Below, one piece after another: positions 10,470 through 22,978 of a stretch of 64,000 nt of DNA. The notes under the pieces are model-generated. The model saw nothing but the letters and a program-made list of their open reading frames with translations. It was not told where the DNA came from and did no database searches. The stretch spans positions 496,001 to 560,000 of the forward strand of contig CAKJVC010000182.1 of NCBI GenBank assembly GCA_918026815.1. The letters run 5' to 3'. Every line of letters starts with the position of its first letter. Positions within the stretch are counted from its first letter, which is position 1. The translations under genes were made by a program, and so were the position numbers. The DNA is from Chalara sp. BL73 (lineage: Eukaryota > Ascomycota > Leotiomycetes > Helotiales).

Positions 10470-11548
10470 ATTGCCGAACCTAAGGACTGCGTGGGGTTGC
10501 AAGCTAGAGACTGCCAAGTAAAAGGAAGCATCATCGGCGCAATACACGAGGTTGAGATACCCTCAGGACCTCATCGTGGGATGACGTTTCCATATTTTCA
10601 AAGAAACGGATGAACCAACAATGAGCTCGCTTATATGAGGAATTTCGCCAATTAAATTAATTAACCACTTTCAGAAATTGCTCTTCTTGGCTCGCTGTAA
10701 ATGCTGGGGTTGTGTCCTAATCCTTGGGTCGATCATCTGGAATTGTTCATGTGATATGGCGCTGTTAGGAGCACATCAGGCAAGTAGTGCACAAGCCCAT
10801 TGTCTTAATGGATTAAAGACTCATCATTCTGAAAGAGAAGATTAAGAAGTCACGGATATTTCGAATTCCTCTACATCGTCACTCTTTACAAAATGTGCTT
10901 TGTACGAAGGAGAATCAGATCGTTGGTTAATTTAGTAAGAGTTTTCATACGTTGAGTGTGGGCTTATGCTCGAGACCTTGCGCAAAGCATGTATTAGACA
11001 TGGGATTGATTGAGTTCTTGAAATTTCATTAATCAAGCCTTAAGGCAATATTTTGAAGCATTCGAGCAGGTAGGTGAACTCGCAATGGATGGTAACTTAG
11101 CTTTTCGCTTAACACCAGCACAACCTGAATCATCAGCACCTCTTTAGGTTTGAGCCTTCACTAGACCGGGAGGCTGTTTAAAGAGCCAAAGAAGAACGTG
11201 ATACAACCTATAGTTAGGTTTTAGCCCCTTCTTAGAGTCTTGAAAGGTATAAAACCGTACGCGCGTCGAAGGAAACTGCTTTCGCAAATATTGAGAAGCG
11301 CAGCTCGTTGATACATCTCGGCGCGCAAACCACCTAAATAAAATACAATATGGCTTTATTCGCCCTCCAAGTACAACGAGAAGATAGTCAGATATGAAAT
11401 AAGGAAAGAACTTAGCAGTAGGGAACCATGAATCCGCATGAATTAGTATCGAACCACCACATACAAATATCTCCACCCCTACCTTAACACTTTCGTATCC
11501 AAAAAAGGAAACGTCCACAACTCTCCTCTCTTTCCTCCTCTCTCCAAA
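10470..11548. other. intergenic; no gene seen
   Basis: The region is upstream of the minus-strand TF gene. A long minus frame (11144-11683) runs in from the right. Its composition looks like an antisense shadow of the better plus-strand frame at 11.5-12.1 kb. No other signal is seen. Confidence 0.4.
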
Positions 11549-12098
11549 CATGCCACCAAATCCAGGTAACAAGGATCCCAATCTCTCCCCCGACGATCCA
11601 AGTGACTGAAACACAACACCATCCTCTCTATACCCCATCTTCCCAGCCCCAAACCCACCACCAGGGCTATCCAACACCAACACAACCGCATCATATCCAG
11701 CTTATAAAACAGCACCTTCTACCGCGAAAGAGACCAACACCGAGAGTCAGAATCCTCCACCCCTTCCATCCAGCGCCGAGAACACGCCCCAAACGCGCTC
11801 CCTTCCTGCATCTCCTAACCCGAGAACCGAGGATGTCGAAATTCTTCGGTATATGTTAGAGAAGCTGGCACGAAACCGCTCTTACCCTGATCGTGGAGAG
11901 AACATGGAAATTAAGGAGGGGAATGAAGGGTCTGGAGGGTCTGCTGTTGGGCTCCTGGATCCCGAATATTTAGCTAGGCGAGAGTTGGTGCTTGAGATGG
12001 CGGAGGATGTATTGAGAGGCCATCAGCGGGGAATGGGTGTTGTAGGGCCGGAGAGCAGGGGGAGGCTAAGCGGATTGCCTGGTGGGCAAAGAGTTTGA
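11549..12098 (+). CDS. hypothetical small Pro/Asn-rich protein (needs splicing of an in-frame stop)
   Basis: An ATG at 11549 opens a frame (MPPNPG...) that hits TGA after 19 codons. The same frame then stays open to a TGA at 12096-12098 and reads like protein: a Pro/Asn/Thr-rich N-terminal part, then TEDVEILRYMLEKLARNRSY, then LLDPEYLARRELVLEMAEDV and a Gly/Arg tail. A short intron from the GTAACA after MPPNP (donor near 11565) to the acceptor TTCCCAG (near 11646) would remove the stop and keep the frame. That model gives roughly 156 aa. No known domain is recognised. The helical acidic block near 'EYLARRELVLEMAEDVL' is the most gene-like part. The antisense frame is the alternative, and I rate it lower. 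Confidence 0.42.
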
Positions 12099-13048
12099 AG
12101 GGCCAGGCAGGCAATTTCGCACACAAACTCATGGATCGTTCTAAGGAGGCGGTGACAATCTGTGATTCTTATATAGTCTTGTAGTGTGTGTAAGCGTCGA
12201 TGTGCTCTCTTTTGGGAGGAATAGAAGGCTGTATTGGAAGCGATGGCCCTGTATGGTATGAACTGTAGCCTGCTATCCTGGCTTGTAGCCGATCATTGGC
12301 GTCTCGCCCTCTAGATCTTCGGGTTACGATATAAAGCGTCGGCGAGCGGAAACTGCGAACTTTAGCTAAACAGCGCACGGCGTATATGTCCCGGACGAGA
12401 ATAAGAAGTTTTCTTCGGCTGGTGCAAGACACCATGTCACTATCCTTCCGTGATCCGAACTAGAATGGGAGATCCAACAGCGTGTAATCAGGCGTACTCG
12501 ATTTCAATGTAATGAAATCCTCTCCATTGAAGAGGAACCAAAGAACATCTCCAAAGGTGCTTCAATGCTCAATTGCGAGATGTTTTTGTGGGGCTTGCCT
12601 TTTGGCTGATCGATATCTTTCGATGTATGCTCGGCAAGTCTATAGCTAAACAACGTATGGATATTACTAACTAGGAAACAGGCGGCTGAAGCTTGGCTCG
12701 GGTGATGATTAATACCCGTTTGTAGAGCCGACATCTCGGGACAGAAACTTGGTACTTGTGTGGAGTATGGCAAGGCTTTTGAGGAAGGTCTGAGAGGAAC
12801 ATAAAGGCAGTCATGAGAAAAGTATTCATTTGTCAACTTGTATAACGCTCAAGCCCAAGGATATCCATCAGTACAAGTTTAAGCCTGGCATAATATCATA
12901 ACTGAACCGCCTGCTTCATTACGCCATTACACCATCCAATGCATTAGAATGAAAGAAAATAGAATCGTACAAAAAGGGCTTCCTGCCGCCTATAGAAAGG
13001 AATAAAACCACAGAACTTTATGCTGTCATGGCATCTCTGGAGGTAGAA
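12099..13048. other. intergenic; no convincing gene
   Basis: Two minus-strand frames (88 and 110 codons) occur at 12169-12435 and 12504-12836. They have no recognisable motif, and the codon pattern is not persuasive. The right part should include the 3' end of the MADS-box gene. Confidence 0.45.
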
Positions 13049-14943
13049 TCAGGGAGAGCCTTGCTTCATCCGCTTCCCGCCTCCATTCTCCTCCCCACTT
13101 CCACCATCGTGCTCGGGTGTCTTTCGTTTGCCGTTGGCTCGTTCGCCACTATCTTCTCTCAGGAAGCTAGGCCCCGTTCCAACAACTGGTGTTGCAAAGT
13201 TTAGTGGGCTTGGCAGGGTGTTGCTTTCCCGTCCGCCAAAATTCCAGTCCGGATAGAACGAGGATGGTGATGGCAGGAACTCATTATTCATGAAGCGGCT
13301 GGGAAGCGCTGAGACTGGAGTATCAATCATGTTGGAAGTCGAGTTCTGGCTGGGTTGGGAGGCGGGTTGATGGGGTCGCGCAAATGGGTTTGGTGGCCCA
13401 GAAGCACCGGCTGACAGAAGGGCTGAGGCGGATGGAGAAGGGGGAGGAAGAACAACCCCTGAACCGTGGTCATTAGTGTTTCGCCGCTGGTTGGTGGTGT
13501 TAGGTGAGTTCGAGTTAACGGTGGCACTCTTTTCCTCATCGCTGCCCTCATCAGGCGGGATCTGAACCTTGAGAACTGGTCGCTTGCCACCAACTGATGC
13601 GCTGTTGGTCCGTGATGGAGGATGAAATCCTTCAGGAACGGATGACATGCTTACGCGACCCTTATTTGCCGGTGCCCGATTAGGTGGCGAATCACTTGGT
13701 GCATTCGGTCGAGATACGGCTCCCACGTCCACAGAGTGTGAGCGATTTCCCGCAGTTGCTGTGTCAGATCGGGGTGTCTCGGCACTCGAAGCGGAATTCA
13801 TTGCCCAATGCTGAGAAAGGATTGACCTTCCCTCGTCAATAGGGGTAAAAATGCTTCTAGATTTGACCGACATGCGCTTCACAGGCTCGAGAAGTTGCTG
13901 CTGCTGTGGTTGCGGCACGTCTGCTTCCTGCTTTAGCTGAGGGGTATGTTGCTGAGGCTGCGGTGGTGAAGCTTCCGGTCTAGATGGTGGTCGTTCTTGT
14001 GGAGGAAAAGCAGGTGGCATTGAGGCCCGTCGCTGTTCCTCCGCGTATAATTGCTGCATCTGCTGGGGGTGAGGATGTTGTTGCTGCTGGGGTGGTCCAT
14101 AATTGGGGTATTGAGGACCTTGCTGGGGCATGCCTTGAGGACCTTGCATTGGCTGTCCCTGCATTGGCTGGCCTTGCAGATGGGCAGGAAGTCCATGAGG
14201 ATGTTGTGGCATAGCAGGCTGGTGAGGATTATAGATTGCTGGATTTGGCATATACGCGTATCCATTAGCTGGTTGTGGGTGTGGATGTTGTTGAGGCACA
14301 AGATTGGAGCTCGCTCGCCTTGGCCCATTAATATTGAGGTTGATATTATCATTTCTAGAGGAGGGGCGAGATCCGGGCTGCGGTGTATGTTGGCGTTGGT
14401 GGGGATGGAAAACTCCATTGTTGATCGGAGGTGAGTTTGTGGGAGTCTGATGTCTCATATGCTGGAAAGCAGCCTGATTCTGGAATTGAGGAGGCATCAT
14501 CTGCGGCTCGACTGATCCACCGTGATGCGACATGCCAGATCCATCATCATCATCGTCGTCATCCATATCCTTTCCTTTGCCATTGAAGTCTGCAGGACCT
14601 TTATGTTCATTGGCACCGCCATACTACCAAGGTCAGCGGCGTTCTCAGCTTTTGCATTAAGATGAACATACGTAATTGTATCTTGTCAAGATCTCCCCGA
14701 TATCAGAGCTCGAGTATTCGTAAAGCTTCTTGTTGTTGCCGAAGATGATAACCGCGACATCGACAGAGCAGAGCACAGAAAGCTCATGCGCCTTCTTGAA
14801 CAAACCACCCTTGCGCTTCAAGAATGTTCTACCAAACATCAAACATTAGCTTCGGCGCAAAACCCGAGTAGACGAAGTGAAACATACACTGAACGATTTC
14901 TATCGTCCTTGATAGCCTTGATCTCAATCTTTCTTCGTCCCAT
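13049..14943 (-). CDS. rlmA: MADS-box transcription factor, MEF2/Rlm1 type
   Basis: Three exons (14943-14888, 14828-14672, 14623-13049) join in phase to about 595 aa. The first 60 residues are a MADS box. [19 protein letters not shown] is followed by [20 protein letters not shown] and then [19 protein letters not shown]. The [10 protein letters not shown] and [12 protein letters not shown] forms match MEF2/Rlm1-type rather than Mcm1-type proteins. In yeast and Aspergillus, Rlm1/RlmA is the target of the cell-wall-integrity MAP kinase. The rest is low-complexity: an acidic Asp run after the box, then long Gln/Pro/His-rich and Ser/Pro-rich stretches that would be transactivation and phosphorylation regions. 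A conserved-looking [20 protein letters not shown] segment lies in the middle and could be a docking site. A GA-rich upstream region follows the gene's start. Confidence 0.92.
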
Positions 14944-15478
14944 GGCTGCGACGCGCAGATGCTGCGGAAGGTAATTAGGTTCTATGAATTGCTCCACGAT
15001 GGCAAGGGAAGGTCGGTGGTGGTAGACGGTGCTCTCACAGCTGGCGCAATGAAGGCAAACACATCCGACCACGCCTGGAGTCGAAAGAGAAGTAGTATTA
15101 CAGGAATCGCGTGGCGATCAACGTGCGAAACGTGGTGAGGAATGCGCGCCGGCGTATGCTAGTGACGAGAAGAATTAACTTATTGAAGCCAAGGCAGTAG
15201 CTTAAGAGATCTATTTTGACTTTCTGACAAGAGGATAGAAGAAAGTAAAGAAATGCGACTGAGTACAACAGTTCTTCGCTGCTGAATCGCGCTGAAACAC
15301 AAGAAATGTTGATACAGTGGGGAATTGCCGGTCGGAATTGACAAAATGGACGGCGAGGGAGGGGAGATATACTTGTTGATGTTGTGCCCAGTGCCTGACA
15401 GCAGCTGTGACACTTTTTTTTTTTGTGGTGGTTTAGATCACTGATTAGACTGATAGTCGAAGAGTGATGCTAAATATA

Positions 15479-15494
15479 GAGAGAGAGAGAGAGA
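15479..15494. repeat. (GA)8 microsatellite
   Basis: A perfect GA dinucleotide tract lies in the region upstream of the MADS-box gene. A second, shorter GA tract lies at about 15594-15606. Confidence 0.9.
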
Positions 15495-18400
15495 TGGGAG
15501 TTGGTGGGAGACAAGTGTGTGGGAGAGAAAATGGGGGGGGAGGGTGGGAATGACTGGGGGGTGGGCCAAGTTCACCTTTTGACATTTCAGAGCGAGAGAG
15601 AGAGAGCCAAAGGAAGAAAAGGTGACCAACTGGGGGGGGGGTGAGACTGGGGCGACTGTAGTGTCCGTTAATAAGAAGATGCCGCTTTTGGGATGGAGGA
15701 CAATGTGAAGGATCACGTTGATGGTCATGTGCACATCAAACAAAGGTGAGGGATAAACAGCTTGGTCCCCCTTGCAATAACCCATCCGCTGGTAAAACGG
15801 CAGGCAAATTAGTCCCCATCGGGCCTCATTATCCTTGCCGCATCGCTTAATTTTCTCTACTCGGCCTGGCGTGGACTCGAGCGGTAAGCGCCCGTGTCGG
15901 TGGTGGAGGGTTGAGCGGGACATCTGGTTGGTGGAAGGCCCTGCCCATCATGTCAGCAAAGGGACAGGGGTATACGCAAGAAATGTTCCCAAAATAGTCC
16001 CGAAGGAGATCATTTATCAACCAAAAGCTCCTTCCACCAAATTGACGGGGATTTGCAGCCATTTGACTGGTCATTTCTGCAGCTGCATCTGCATCTCTGC
16101 CTCTTCTTCAAGGCCCTTTGGCCCGGCATAGCATACAGCATATGGTACTATTGCACGGTACGGTAAAAGTACTGTAGCTAGCTAGTCTTGTCTTAGTGCA
16201 GCATCAAAGTTCCCTCTCCAGACTCGTTTCTCTCGATCATTCATTGATTACTTGCTTCAATCCCCCTTCCGACCCCTGCACACGAGATGATTGATGATAG
16301 GAGATATGGACTCTTTGGGACTGCCAATTGTGCCTCAAGGCCCTAGGATTCGGATCAAAGGTAGTAATTTCTATTCTCGCCATCACACTCTTCAATCTAT
16401 CTGCAGGTACAAAGTCGTCACCATGAGGCCGTCTCACCCGTGCAATCGTCGCTCTCAAACACATGGTTCGGGGATTAAGGAGGATCCTGGGCCTCGATTA
16501 GTAGACTTTAGCTCTACATTTGGAAGAGCTGAAGATCGTTGGAACATGCAACATGGACAAGAATAATTATGGTTAATTGCTTCATTTCGATTTCTGGGGA
16601 TGCGGAAATCTTGGAGCCGCCTTGGATCCGAGAAAACAATGGGGGGTGAGATGAGGTGCGTACACAGTAAGGCTGATACTGGTGGCTGTTTGCTTTGGTT
16701 ACACAATACACCCACTCATCACGTCAAACCCTCTCCCAAAAGATCTTCGCGTGACATACATAATCCTTGTGGCTAGGAGAACGAATGATGAGTGGTTGCT
16801 TCCACGGCATTGTCCCAATGTGCTTACAGCGAGTCACCCATCACTTTGAATCCTACGTCTTCCGTCACGCTTTGGCGAATGCTCTATCCCTTGCTCAGGC
16901 TGGATCCAATAAGTCCAATGCTCAGTAGCCTGCTCATAAAAAGCCCTTGGAGAGACAGAGATCGAGAAAGCTAGCTCCAAGTAGCGACATGCATGTCCGA
17001 AATGCGGCGCAAAGGACACAGAACGGTCCTGCAGATTGGTGATCTAAATCGAGCACTGCCCCGATCTTCGTGCAGCTCGCGTGCAGAAAATCCCAGATAG
17101 AGGGGTTGATAAGGAAGTACTGGTACGTTGAATACATGCCCTGGTTGAGATACCTCTACTACCTGGAGAAACACCGAGGCTTCAAAAAACACACAGCGCC
17201 ATATGTGTAAGGCTGGCGGTGTGACTCCTTTCTTGCCTTTCCTTTTCTTCCACTAGCTCCGACGGAAGGTTATGGGTTGATGAATAGAATAGCTAAGTCT
17301 ACGAGATCAAATTGCAGGCGACGAATGCGTAGGAGTGCAATACATGAAGACTTACGAAAAACTAGCAACTCATCTTGGTGTACGGCGGAAATGGAGCCTT
17401 AAACAGTGCATACAAGGCTGAACACCGGTACCCCAATGCAAATGTGAACCTTCGTACGACCTCGCTACCAGCATCTCATTTTCTCTCCCATAACTTCAAT
17501 ATCACACGGGTCGTACATTACACCTTGACAGCGCTTGCCTGCATATTCTCTAATTCCTATTCCACAATAATCTTCCAGAACAAGCCATATTTCCGGCTTG
17601 TCCTCCCTTTCACCGTCTTGTGAGATCCCCTCCTCATGGTGGAAGTCAACATCACGCCGGGGGACTGACCGGGGTCATATGCATCAATATGCAGCTTCCT
17701 CTAAAAATAGATCTATTTTTAGCACCAAACCTGGAGCCTCATCACCTCAACCTCTCCGATGACGAATGACAACCCACAAAAGAAAGTTGTCTTGCATATT
17801 CAGGTAAGGGAAGGGCATGAGATGCGAGGGATTTATTTCTCAGAGCGCTTACCACAATCCAGCTTCGTAAGGTAAGTGAAGCCTGATATCATATGCAATA
17901 TCGATGATTCCTCCAAGCAGTCCACGACGCGAGTGGCATGCAAATGGAAATTTCGATGCACCGACAACCGCACGATGCCGTCAGACATAAAATTTAACGG
18001 TTTAGAAAGCAATATATCTTGTTGTGACACGGCACCTTAAATGGGTTGGTAGCTACCATATTTCCGCTTTGGGTCCGACTCGCGAGCGAAGCACAACATA
18101 TGCATTGGAGATCCCCACAAACAAGAATTTCGAGCCGAGTTTGTCCCTATTTCGCATCGATGCAGTAAGCTACAGCAAGAGACAGAACAAGTGATGAAGA
18201 AGCATAATAGATGAAGATATACACTCATCCAATTAAAATGTGCAATCGCTTGACCTAGTTTGGGTTGCGAGTCACATACCGCAAAATGTACGTACACCGT
18301 GAAGAGAATTCACTCTCACTTTCATTGCTCCGATCCTCTCTAAATCACACCGACTAATTGTCCCGAAAATTGCTACACCCGGTTAACCTCCTAATGAAAC

Positions 18401-18789
18401 CAAAAAGGCACCTAAAACCTAAAAAACCCACAAAAAGCCATCTCTGCTCGTAGACTAAACGGCGACCAAACGGCATACAAACAAACACCCTTCCCTTCCA
18501 TTGGCCCTCTCGAAAATCAAAATTCATCTACACCACCTCGAAATACATCCCGGCGCCGATCAGCTCGGTTCAGCTTTCCCAGAACGCCACAGCGGACAGC
18601 GAACACCCAAACGGCTAATCTGGCCTTGCATATGCGATGCGGCTCGCTAACCCTCCTCTCCCACCCCCAAAGAAACCTTTTTTTTTTTTGTTTTTGTTTC
18701 TTTCCGACTCTTTATTTTCTAAAAGTAGGTGTGTGAAAAGCTTATTTTGACGCTGCTCTTCCTTCCCTTCCTTCCCTCCCCTCCAAGAA

Positions 18790-18805
18790 CCCCCCCCCCC
18801 CCCCC
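18790..18805. repeat. poly-C tract (about 16 nt)
   Basis: The homopolymer lies in a pyrimidine-rich stretch. A T12 run lies just upstream at 18678-18689. The length may be unreliable in assembly. Confidence 0.85.
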
Positions 18806-19679
18806 TTCTAATTCTAGACCTAGTTTGCCAAAAAGGCTTGTTTCAACGCTTCCCCCCCTTTTTCTCCCCCAGAGAGGCTCACTACTTTGGTGGCATCATT
18901 TGTCGTTCTCAAGAATAGAATGTCATAGGAGCCAATCGGCTCTCACCCACGTTCAGAATGTATTCTTGGTCTTGACACAAAACATATCTCACAGGTAGCA
19001 TCAGCGTTTAAACTCGTCAGTCATTCATGTATCAAACGCGTTTATTTTTGGGCTCAAGCCCCTTCCTCTCTCACCCAAGAGAAGAGGTACCGGTATACTA
19101 TGGTACAATTCATAACTGCCCCTGAAGCGATATGCTTCTTGCCTAGAATCATCATTCCCGAGGAGAAACTCCATGCCCATGCCTTCCATGTAAATGCCAG
19201 AGAAAACTCCCTTCCCGTTTGACGCCATGCCTCCAACTTGGTATCAAAAGTAACGCCTGGGTATGTTCGCTATGCTCTTATCTGTACATAAATTTCAATC
19301 TTTGGAAATAAAACGTGAAGGCGATCGTGTCGATCGAGTGAGAAGTTATTCGGATATGTGGCCATGTGTATTTGATGTGAAGTTAATTCGTTCTTGTGGT
19401 ATTCAAGGTGTTGTAGACTAATAATGTGTAAACTGGAGCCCAAGCAGATGATATCTAGCCAAATGAAGGTGGGTTGATGGCACCGAAGCCACTCTGAGCA
19501 CCACTGTCTGGAGGTTGCATAGTTCCATTTAACATTGGGCAGCGCCTAGATCGATTTTGTTAGCATCCAAGTATATAAAAACGACAATGAGAACCTGCGC
19601 GACAGCAATCTCTCACTTGAGCAGGGACTGAACTACTGCTTGAGATCGCATCGCGTGAAAGGCTGTCGGACGCAACAAG

Positions 19680-22600
19680 CTACTCAGCCTTGCGTGGGCG
19701 GTTCTTCGGAGGTGGAGCAACATAATTGGGGCACAACTTTTTGTTGGTCTTGATATGACCAGTTTGGCCGCAGTTGGCGCACTTTCGTGTTGTGCCGCCA
19801 TTCTTTCCCTCGGTGCTTGGAAGCGGTGTAGAAGATGGAGACCCGACATCACCGTCGCCAGTGACAGAAACAGCCCGGGCAGCCTTATTTTCCTTCGCCC
19901 GCTCGCGAGCCAGTCGTCGCTCTTTGTTACGCTCGAGGCGCTCCAATTCTTTCTTCATTCTAATAAGTGTCAGTATGATAAAATTGGCAGTATGTCAAGC
20001 TACTAACTCATTTGCCGCCTCTCGATCGGCGTCTGGATCTCCTGTTTCCTTGACCTTGTAGATACTGCCATCTAGTTAGTATCAAAACATCACGTGATAG
20101 AATGGTATGCTAACTCTTGGTTTTTGTCAAGAGCACGACGACGTCTGATATACTCCTTCCATACTCGAGGATCAGTAACCACCTCGTAAGTCTCCTCAGG
20201 CTGGCCCAACGCGGTTAAAGTAGTGCGTGTAATTCGCATCTCCACATTGCTTTGATGTTGATCCCCAATGCTAAATTGGCTGGCAGAGTCATCAAATGCT
20301 TGAGAAGGCTTTGAATCATGAACCATAGCACCGAGCCTCTCATCTTCCTCAGCCTGTTCGCGCTCAAGGTCATTCTCTTCGATTTCCATTTGCTGGGATA
20401 AATTGGCCTTCTGTCGCTCCCAGATCGTGCGGATCGCACTTTCGTAGGCCTCGTTCTGCTTTGCCACGTTGTAGGTATGACCCCCGTTTGCCTTCTTCTC
20501 TGCGGCCGACATGGCCGCTCCCGAGGTTGCGTTGGGGCCTTTGGTCTCTCCTTGATAACCTCCTTTCATGGAGGTTTTGAGCATACTGATTCCAAGACCG
20601 CAACCTGTAGGGTCTCCCTCACCATGGAGAGAGAGCATAGCCTTACCACTAGCCGCCTCAATAAAATTTTTGGTGGTCCACCAAGGGGCCAATCGCTGTT
20701 CCGTAGACTTCTTATCATTATTGTCATCATTTTCGTCATCATCTTCGTTCTTTCCAATCTCGTAGCCAGAATCAACAAGATGCTGCTCGCCTACCTGCAT
20801 CGCTTCAATAAGACAGAGATCTTCTGGACTAATCATTGCACGAATTTGCGCAGTATCAGGAACCGCTTGACCATCTCTCATTTTCCAGAGCTTGTCATTC
20901 TTGTCATATTTGAGAAATTCTTTGAGCTTTTGTCGATTTGTCTGATCTGTTGAGCCTGGAATGTGAGCGATCATTTCATGAAGATCAACACCTCCAGATG
21001 GATGATGTCTGATTCGCCTGTAAGCAAACATTCTCAGCCGGTATTTAGCAGCATTGGTATGCCTTCTTGATCCGACCCTCGGGACTTCCTGAAGTGGCAA
21101 CTGCTGTCCAACAACAAAGAGATTGTCTATATTACGCAAATACCAAGTGAAGCCCTTGCTGGCAGTGTGACTTCGAATTACAAGGAAGTCGGTGCTCTTC
21201 GGTTCATGCTTGTAGATGGGCGCCCGATACATTGCATTGTGAATAACACGAACAGTCTCGCCTGGATCAACCATTCCAAACTTTGAAAACGGAGACTGGT
21301 CCTCTGGAAGCAGCACTGTGGTCTCGCCGACCTTGTCATCTACTTGGGGCCGCTCTAGATCATCGGCATTCTTACGCCTATAGTAATTAATGACACGATT
21401 CCCCATGCCAAAACTTGATAATACTGTGGGATATTCTTCGCTGTACTCAAACAATGTAGCAGCTGCATAGTGATCACCAAGAGTGAGGTCTTTGGTGGTC
21501 TTGAAAGCTTCTTGCGTCGACATGTGGCTCATGGTTTTCCGCTTCTTTGTTACTTCCGGCTTACTGAAACGAATATCATGCTTTATCATACTCTGAAATT
21601 TAGCAGCTGGGCGATGCCAAGAACGAGCATCTCGGGCACTGAGCTTGGTCCTATAGTATGGCCATTGTAACTTGAGAGCTGGGAAGCTGTGTTCTACCGT
21701 GATATTACCCAACGCAGCTCGAACTTTGTGCGAATGATTCTCTTTGAGTGCGTCATATGCCTCATCATTGGAGTAATTGAAGCGCGACTTGATAGAGGCC
21801 ATCCCCCGTTTGATTGCGCCACCAGGAGCACGTTGACGTTTGGGCGCATGGTCGTAGTCGACCCTCTCGAGAAGAAGGTTAGGATCGTCAACATCGAGTC
21901 TTGAGCGCTTTCCAAGTCTCATTGTATCCTCCCAGAAATTGTCAAACGAAGGGGCAGCGTAGTGAGGAATGTTGAAGAGGTCGGGTTCCGCATGAACAGT
22001 CTTCTTCTGCTTCGACGAATATCCTAAAATATCTCGATCCCAATCGTCCATAGGCTCATCCTCGACCTCCACTTCATGTACAACCTCTGGCTGCTTATTC
22101 AAAACGTTGTCCCAATCCGCAATAATAACCTCCAGATCCCGCCATGTAACAGAAGAGTTTTTTATTTTCTCATCCATAGGAGGCAAGGAGTAATCAAAGT
22201 CGCCCTCGTCACTAGCGTCTTCGAAAAAGTCCTCAACTATTGCAACTAGGCCTTTGGCTTCAGCCTCTGCTTGCCGCTTGCGCTTATCTGATTGTGCCGG
22301 GCCAGCAGTACGAAACAACTTCTCGTGGTCAGGAGCAATATCAAGGCTGACCTTTGTTGGTGCTAATGCGCGCGGAGGCTTCGCTGGAGTCTTTGGGATC
22401 CAATGTGCTGGCCGAGGACCCAAGTACTTGTTAAAGTCCAATATTGTGCCTTTCTCAAAACCTGGATATGACTGTTGGATCAGCTCCTCGATTGATTCTG
22501 CTGGTGCGGGAATATTGGGGTCCTGATTTGCGGATGCATGGTATTCGGGGAAGTTGAGAGCCCGGAGGTCTTCAAAGGACACCTCGGGTTCTGCTGGTTG

Positions 22601-22978
22601 CGCCACATCTTCTAAGTCATCCGCAAAAGCTGGCGAAGAAGGATCTTCACCAAAGAGATCATCGTTGTCGTCATCACCGAAGAGGCCATCATTTGCGTCG
22701 CCAAATTCATTACTGGTGCCCATATCATCCGTAAGACCCGGGTTATCGTCTCCGCCTGTGGCTTCTTCTTCGTCTGGCAGCTCGCTATCAGAAAGATCCT
22801 CATAATCTATAGCATTTTCATCCTTTTCGCCTTGGTCTAACTTGCGGTTGGGGTCGAAGAGTCCGTCATCTTTATGACTATCCGCCAGAACTGATAACAT
22901 AGCAGCCTCATCCTGTTCTGCCTGGCGAGCCCAGTTGATATTCTGGAAGTCAGGAGCATCGTCCAAAGCGGGCGCCAT
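19680..22978 (-). CDS. TAF1: TFIID subunit TAF1 (DUF3591 domain and zinc knuckle)
   Basis: Three exons (22978-20115, 20064-20008, 19959-19680) join in phase to about 1066 aa, the usual size of a fungal TAF1 without bromodomains. The start is the ATG in CCACCATGG. The N-terminal 150 residues are very acidic and could be the TBP-binding region. The middle, from about residue 410, is the DUF3591 domain, with RFNYSNDEAYDALKENHSHK and later HPSGGVDLHEMIAHIPGSTD. The short second exon gives the family block IYKVKETGDPDADREAAN, followed by a basic Lys/Arg/Glu coiled segment. A zinc knuckle, CANCGQTGHIKTNKKLC, lies at residues 1034-1050. TAF1 scaffolds TFIID and acts in RNA polymerase II initiation in the nucleus. 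The 3' end of exon 3 encodes KNRPRKAE and stops. Confidence 0.95.

Larger units (their letters stand above)
14944..19679. other. long gene-free region (about 4.7 kb) with low-complexity tracts
   Basis: Between the start of the MADS-box gene and the 3' end of TAF1 I find no convincing coding frame. Frames of 60-160 codons exist, but they have biased or shadow-like composition. Visible structure: (GA) microsatellites at 15479-15494 and about 15594-15606, G runs at about 15532-15541 and 15633-15642, a T run at 18678-18689 and a C run at 18790-18805 in a pyrimidine-rich stretch. The left part is probably a long promoter and leader of the MADS-box gene. The rest could hold non-coding transcripts that cannot be seen from sequence alone. 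Confidence 0.55.

Noticed and set aside
11144..11683. 179-codon minus frame opposite the small plus gene
   Set aside because: Composition looks like an antisense shadow (Gly/Arg-rich, then abrupt change), and the plus frame is more protein-like.
13933..14434. Several long frames opposite or overlapping the MADS-box tail
   Set aside because: They are shadows of the Gln/Pro/His-rich repeats in the real frame.
15438..15923. 161-codon minus frame in the region upstream of the MADS-box gene
   Set aside because: It runs through GA and G repeats, giving Ser/Leu and Pro runs; there is no domain.
18729..18998. 89-codon plus frame
   Set aside because: It is produced by a pyrimidine and poly-C tract (Pro/Leu/Phe runs).
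20477..22805. Plus-strand frames up to 158 codons within TAF1
   Set aside because: Antisense shadows of the acidic TAF1 coding sequence.
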